Assembly: GCA_027297025.1 (NCBI GenBank)
Contig: JAPUIM010000069.1
Coordinates: 1 to 10,242, forward strand
Source of the DNA: Bacteroidota bacterium
GTDB lineage: Bacteria > Bacteroidota > Bacteroidia > Cytophagales > Cyclobacteriaceae
DNA: 10,242 nucleotides
Direction of reading: 5' to 3'
Shown: piece after piece, positions 7,022-10,242 of the stretch
Layout: each line of letters starts with the position of its first letter
How positions within the stretch are numbered: the first letter of the stretch is position 1
The notes under the pieces: model-generated
What the model was told of the DNA's origin: nothing
What the model saw: the letters and a program-made list of their open reading frames with translations, nothing else
Databases searched by the model: none
Translations under genes and position numbers: made by a program

Positions 7022-7576
7022 CTATTTTATCTTGATACTGTGCATGATCTTTCTGGCAGTAGCCTGCCATTGGCCTTTTCTCAAGGCTGGGGAAGTGAAA
7101 TTAAATACCAAGGAGTTTTTTTGGTAAATGGTGTATTGGATATATACATATTTCTTCAGCACCTTTTTTGATACTACAAAATCGGTGCGGTATACATCCC
7201 TCACCTCCCCTACAAATTCAAACACCGCAAATTTTCGTCCATCAATGGTTTGGACCTCATTGGTAATGAACTCAACCTCATCATATAAACTCAGAATAGT
7301 TGATTTATAAAAGTCTTGTGCCAATTCGATATCTGAGGCCGCCCATTGGGTGAAAGAGCGATTGGCCCCAAATTCGACCAGACGATCGGGGCTGGTATAT
7401 ACCGCCAAAGCTTTACGGTAAGAATACATCCTATCCTGTTGATCAAACTCATTCATAGGCTTGAAGTCCTTAGGAAGCATAATGGAAATGTAATCGGAAA
7501 TGCGAGTCTTAACTAGTTTTTCGCCTTCCAATCCCAGAAGTGGGATCAATAATAATAAACCTATAAAGTGTTTCAC
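7022..7576 (-). CDS. Uncharacterised exported protein
   Basis: I do not recognise a named family for this 184-residue protein. Its N-terminus MKHFIGLLLLIPLLGLEGE is a clear signal peptide, with probable cleavage near residues 15-18. There is no lipobox cysteine and no later membrane segment, so it is probably periplasmic. The mature part begins with a strand-like ISDYISIMLPKDFKPM. It continues with alternating hydrophobic stretches, a helix-like DIELAQDFYKSTILSLYDEV (82-101), IDGRKFAVFEFVGEV (111-125), KKYVYIQYTIY (141-151) and a final helix WQATARKIMHSIKI. This order recalls small PsbP/DcrB-like alpha-beta proteins, but that is a weak inference from pattern only. The start is GTG at 7574-7576; no ATG fits upstream and the signal peptide begins at once. 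It ends 5 nt before the preferred tadA start. Confidence 0.8.
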   Translation of the reverse strand: MKHFIGLLLLIPLLGLEGEKLVKTRISDYISIMLPKDFKPMNEFDQQDRMYSYRKALAVYTSPDRLVEFGANRSFTQWAASDIELAQDFYKSTILSLYDEVEFITNEVQTIDGRKFAVFEFVGEVRDVYRTDFVVSKKVLKKYVYIQYTIYQKNSLVFNFTSPALRKGQWQATARKIMHSIKIK

Positions 7577-7597
7577 TAATAAGTACTTAACGACTCA

Positions 7598-7605
7598 CAA
7601 AATTA
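7598..7605 (-). promoter_or_regulatory. Candidate -7 element for the exported-protein/tadA unit
   Basis: On the minus strand this reads TAATTTTG, a full TAnnTTTG match, 21 nt upstream of the GTG start. TTG triplets upstream are 12 and 26 nt away, neither at the usual spacing, and the implied leader would be very short. Treat it as a weak candidate. Confidence 0.25.
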
Positions 7606-7648
7606 AAACTATTTGTCCAATTTTATGATTTCAAAAGCTAAAACTATT

Positions 7649-7676
7649 GTTAAATTTGGCCTGCCAAAAATTTAAC
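7649..7676. promoter_or_regulatory. Strong dyad around a candidate -7 element upstream of aspS
   Basis: GTTAAATTTGGC (7649-7660) is followed by CT and then GCCAAAAATTTAAC (7663-7676). The right arm is the reverse complement of the left except for two extra A residues, giving a 12-bp stem with a two-base bulge and a minimal centre. The left arm contains TAAATTTG (7651-7658), an exact -7 consensus, 70 nt before the aspS ATG. No TTG lies at the right distance for a -33 element. A repressor operator over the aspS promoter is the simplest reading. If transcription starts further upstream, it would instead form a leader hairpin. Confidence 0.4.
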
Positions 7677-7728
7677 CTAAAATACTGCTATTTCAGAAAG
7701 CACTTAATACCTAGAATACTATAACGAA

Positions 7729-9477
7729 ATGTTACGAACTCATAATTGTGGCGAATTACGATTGCAAGATGTCGACAAACAAGTGACACTGTGTGGATGG
7801 GTACAAAGGATCCGGGATAAAGGTGGTATAATGTGGATCGATCTGCGGGACCGATATGGCCTTACCCAATTGATATTTAAAGAAGGGTCGACACCTGAGG
7901 AGCTATTGGAAAAAGCCCGAACTACCGGGCGGGAATATGTGATTCAGGCCTTGGGAAAAGTGGAAAAGCGATTTTCTAACAATCCTAAAATACCCACCGG
8001 AGAAATTGAAATATTAGTAAAGGATATAAATATTCTCAATCCGTCGAAAGTACCTCCATTCATTATAGAAGATGAAACCGATGGCGGGGAAGAACTTCGC
8101 ATGAAATACCGGTATTTAGATCTACGACGAACTCCAAGTCGCCAAAATCTTGAATTGCGCCACCGTTTGATGCAAGAAACCAGGTTGTACCTTAACCAAC
8201 TGGATTTCATTGAAATAGAAACACCCATTTTGATAAAATCCACGCCCGAAGGGGCAAGGGATTTTGTGGTTCCCTCCAGGGTCAATCCAGGAGAATTTTA
8301 TGCGTTGCCACAATCCCCCCAGACCTTTAAGCAGTTACTGATGGTTTCCGGATTCGACCGGTATTACCAAATTGTGAAATGTTTTAGAGACGAAGACTTG
8401 CGAGCGGACCGTCAGCCTGAGTTCACCCAAATAGACTGCGAGATGTCCTTTGTGGAACGCGAGGATATCATAAGAACCTTTGAGGGGTTGATCAAATTCC
8501 TATTTAAACAGATCAGAGGAATTGAGTTACCCGATTTTCCTTTGATGAGTTTTGATGAGGCAGTTAAGGATTATGGTACCGATAAACCGGATACAAGATT
8601 TGAAATGAAACTCAAGCACCTCGACTCGGCTGCCCAGGGCAAGGGATTTAAAGTGTTTGATCAAGCTGAATTGGTAGTAGGGATTAGTGTCAAAGGCTGT
8701 GCCGAATACTCCCGAAAACAACTGGACGAATTGACCGATTGGGTAAAAAGACCTCAAATTGGAGCCAAGGGATTAGTATATGTGAAATATAATAGCGATG
8801 GTAGTTTTAAATCTTCGGTGGATAAGTTTTATACATCAGAGGATTTAAAAACCTGGGCAAAAGAACTTGAAGGTAAGCCCGGAGATTTGTTATTGGTGTT
8901 ATCCGGAGATAAAGAGTCCACCTTGTTTGCCATGTCTGAATTGCGTTTGGAAATGGGTAAGCGCTTAAACCTGTTGGATCCCAAGGTATTTGAACCCTTA
9001 TGGATTGTTGATTTTCCATTGATGGAATGGGATGACAAAGTACAACGATTTTTTGCCATGCATCATCCTTTTACCTCTCCCCATAAAGAGGATATGAATT
9101 TGCTGGAAACTGATCCGGGTAAAGCCCGTGCCAATGCCTATGATGTGGTTATCAATGGAGTGGAATTAGGTGGCGGTTCAATTAGGATACACGATCGTAC
9201 TATTCAGGAACAAATGTTCAAAGCTTTGGGTTTTAGTAAGGAAGAGGCCCAGTCACAGTTTGGTTTTCTGATGAATGCTTTTGAATATGGTGCACCTCCT
9301 CATGGCGGAATAGCTTTTGGTTTCGATCGACTATGTGCCATGTTAGGTGGGGCTGATTCAATTCGGGAATTCATTGCATTCCCAAAAAATAATTCTGGTA
9401 GGGATATAATGATCGATACCCCTTCCCCCATTCACCGGGAACAATTGGATGAGTTACATATCAAATTAAAATCTTGA
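7729..9477 (+). CDS. aspS: Aspartate--tRNA ligase (AspRS)
   Basis: AspRS is a class II aminoacyl-tRNA synthetase that charges tRNA-Asp in the cytoplasm, acting as a homodimer. The 582-residue protein has bacterial-type layout. The OB-fold anticodon-binding domain is at about 1-108 ([15 protein letters not shown], 19-33), then YRYLDLRR (127-134) and the motif 1 region [20 protein letters not shown] (160-179). [16 protein letters not shown] (190-205) follows, then motif 2 [17 protein letters not shown] (218-234). The GAD insertion domain characteristic of bacterial enzymes is at about 295-415, and motif 3 GIAFGFDRL is at 527-535. HHPFTSP (445-451) and the GGGSIRIHD loop (481-489) are also conserved. 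The ATG gives the family N-terminus; no Shine-Dalgarno is seen. Whether it is discriminating or also charges tRNA-Asn cannot be read safely here. A lipoprotein gene follows after 3 bp. Confidence 0.98.
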   Translation: MLRTHNCGELRLQDVDKQVTLCGWVQRIRDKGGIMWIDLRDRYGLTQLIFKEGSTPEELLEKARTTGREYVIQALGKVEKRFSNNPKIPTGEIEILVKDINILNPSKVPPFIIEDETDGGEELRMKYRYLDLRRTPSRQNLELRHRLMQETRLYLNQLDFIEIETPILIKSTPEGARDFVVPSRVNPGEFYALPQSPQTFKQLLMVSGFDRYYQIVKCFRDEDLRADRQPEFTQIDCEMSFVEREDIIRTFEGLIKFLFKQIRGIELPDFPLMSFDEAVKDYGTDKPDTRFEMKLKHLDSAAQGKGFKVFDQAELVVGISVKGCAEYSRKQLDELTDWVKRPQIGAKGLVYVKYNSDGSFKSSVDKFYTSEDLKTWAKELEGKPGDLLLVLSGDKESTLFAMSELRLEMGKRLNLLDPKVFEPLWIVDFPLMEWDDKVQRFFAMHHPFTSPHKEDMNLLETDPGKARANAYDVVINGVELGGGSIRIHDRTIQEQMFKALGFSKEEAQSQFGFLMNAFEYGAPPHGGIAFGFDRLCAMLGGADSIREFIAFPKNNSGRDIMIDTPSPIHREQLDELHIKLKS

Positions 9478-9480
9478 CCT

Positions 9481-10242
9481 TTGAACACTTTAACCCGATT
9501 TTGCTGGTCCATGACTGCCGTGGTATGGTTAAGCCATTGTCAGACATCAACTGAGCAACAAAAAAATCCAAACCGGGAAACTGAATCTACCGAATCCGCA
9601 AAACCCCGTAAAAGACCGGTCTCAGTGGAAAACGGTAAGTTTTTTGATAAGGATGGCAGAAAATACCTATGGGGCGGTGAAGACTCATCCTGGCATTTTG
9701 ACATCACCGATTATATCTTGAAGGATGAACAATTTCATTACGGCATTGGCCGGGAACGGTTCCATGCACTAATTGATCCTCAGTTCATTTCCCGGGAAAT
9801 AGCAGATACCATTTATGCTGATTCAGCCCGGTTTTTAGTGGCCAAAATTGGAAATGAGGTGAAGGCTTATAGTATAAAGCTCTTAACCCATCATGAGGTA
9901 GTCAATGATATAATAGGTGGCCAACCCATTATGGCAGCTTATTGTGTCCTGGCAGACTTGGGGGCAATTTACGATCGCATCATTGGAGATAAAACCTACA
10001 CTTTTGCCCTTAGTGGATATACCTATTACGATCCCCTGGTTTGGGATGGAATGGATGGATTTGTTTTGTGGGACCGCGATACAGAAAGTCTTTGGTGGCC
10101 CCTGATAGGAAAATCCATTTCCGGATTGATGCAAGAAACCCCTATGCAGGTTCACGATGAACAACATTGGGCCCAAACCAGTTGGAAAGAAATTAAGGAA
10201 AAATATCCGGAAGTCCTGGTATTGACCCAAGATCAAACCATG
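9481..10242 (+). CDS. DUF3179-domain lipoprotein, 3' end missing
   Basis: The frame is open from the aspS stop to the right edge (254 codons) and is truncated there. The family, DUF3179, has no established function to my knowledge. From a TTG at 9481 the protein starts MNTLTRFCWSMTAVVWLSHC, a lipoprotein signal with a basic residue, a hydrophobic core and lipobox LSHC, the acylated residue being Cys20. The internal ATG at 9511 would leave only nine residues before Cys20 and no positive charge, so TTG is preferred. Residues 21-47 are a polar linker. The domain follows: WGGEDSSWHFDITDY (64-78), HYGIGRERFHALIDPQFIS (86-104), LLTHHEVVNDIIGGQPI (134-150), YCVLADLGAIYDR (154-166), FALSGYTYY (175-183) and LWDRDTESLWWPL (196-208). 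The HHEVVND block and Cys155 are the best candidates for functional residues. The 3-nt gap suggests co-transcription with aspS. Confidence 0.82.
   Translation, partial: MNTLTRFCWSMTAVVWLSHCQTSTEQQKNPNRETESTESAKPRKRPVSVENGKFFDKDGRKYLWGGEDSSWHFDITDYILKDEQFHYGIGRERFHALIDPQFISREIADTIYADSARFLVAKIGNEVKAYSIKLLTHHEVVNDIIGGQPIMAAYCVLADLGAIYDRIIGDKTYTFALSGYTYYDPLVWDGMDGFVLWDRDTESLWWPLIGKSISGLMQETPMQVHDEQHWAQTSWKEIKEKYPEVLVLTQDQTM

Noticed and set aside
7017..7070. tadA starting at the ATG at 7070
   Set aside because: It would overlap the exported-protein gene by 49 bp and add residues unlike the family; it remains possible and is noted in the tadA entry.
7577..7728. T-box leader for aspS
   Set aside because: No specifier-loop or antiterminator signature is visible, the spacer is too short, and T-boxes are not known in Bacteroidota.
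7944..9059. Several minus-strand open frames inside aspS
   Set aside because: They are antisense to a fully conserved AspRS and show no recognisable protein features.
5905..9477. A tRNA-modification or decoding gene cluster linking queG, tadA and aspS
   Set aside because: The genes lie in separate transcription units on both strands, interrupted by sodA and divergent spacers; nothing ties them into one system.
9883..10236. 117-codon open frame on the minus strand
   Set aside because: It is antisense to the DUF3179 gene, whose translation on the plus strand has clear family motifs; the minus frame shows none.
1..10242. Mobile elements, CRISPR arrays, tRNA or rRNA genes
   Set aside because: No transposase, integrase, terminal repeats, spaced direct repeats or cloverleaf-like sequence was seen on either strand.

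Overview
The window looks like a chromosomal housekeeping region from a member of the Bacteroidota, probably a Cytophagia-like lineage. Four things point there. The N-terminus of the partial methyltransferase and the sequences of RuvB, AspRS and the DUF3179 lipoprotein look Bacteroidota-like. The real genes have almost no Shine-Dalgarno sequences close to their starts. Several upstream regions carry the Bacteroidota -7 promoter element TAnnTTTG. The histidine kinase has an SHN-type H-box of a kind common in this phylum. The phylum call is fairly secure; anything finer is a guess.

Layout, left to right. On the minus strand, apbE (191-1216) is followed after 22 bp by a class I methyltransferase whose 3' part runs off the left edge (1-168). 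A 116-bp divergent spacer leads to ruvB on the plus strand (1333-2355). It converges, with 8 bp between the stops, on a large soluble PAS/GAF histidine kinase (2364-4691, minus). A 214-bp divergent spacer separates the kinase from queG. This spacer is the most structured non-coding stretch here: it holds a dyad abutting the kinase start codon, two AAGGAGGT motifs flanking a 12-codon mini-ORF, and a perfect 15-bp palindrome just before queG. queG (4906-5856, plus) and sodA (5905-6513, minus) converge on a hairpin that looks like a bidirectional terminator.

Upstream of sodA, also on the minus strand, are tadA (6567-7016) and an uncharacterised exported protein (7022-7576). sodA has its own good promoter, partly inside the 3' end of tadA. 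A 152-bp divergent spacer contains a strong dyad around a candidate -7 element ahead of aspS (7729-9477, plus). Three bases after the aspS stop, an open lipoprotein gene with a DUF3179 domain runs off the right edge (9481-10242).

The products cover tRNA quality (TadA A34-to-inosine editing, QueG queuosine maturation, AspRS charging), DNA recombination and repair (RuvB), superoxide defence (SOD), covalent flavinylation of exported proteins (ApbE) and sensing (the kinase). Three genes bear on tRNAs of the decoding system (tadA, queG, aspS), but they sit in separate transcription units on both strands, so this is probably coincidental. I found no mobile element, CRISPR array, RNA gene or defence cluster. 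The open questions are the two intergenic structures, the DUF3179 lipoprotein and the unassigned exported protein.
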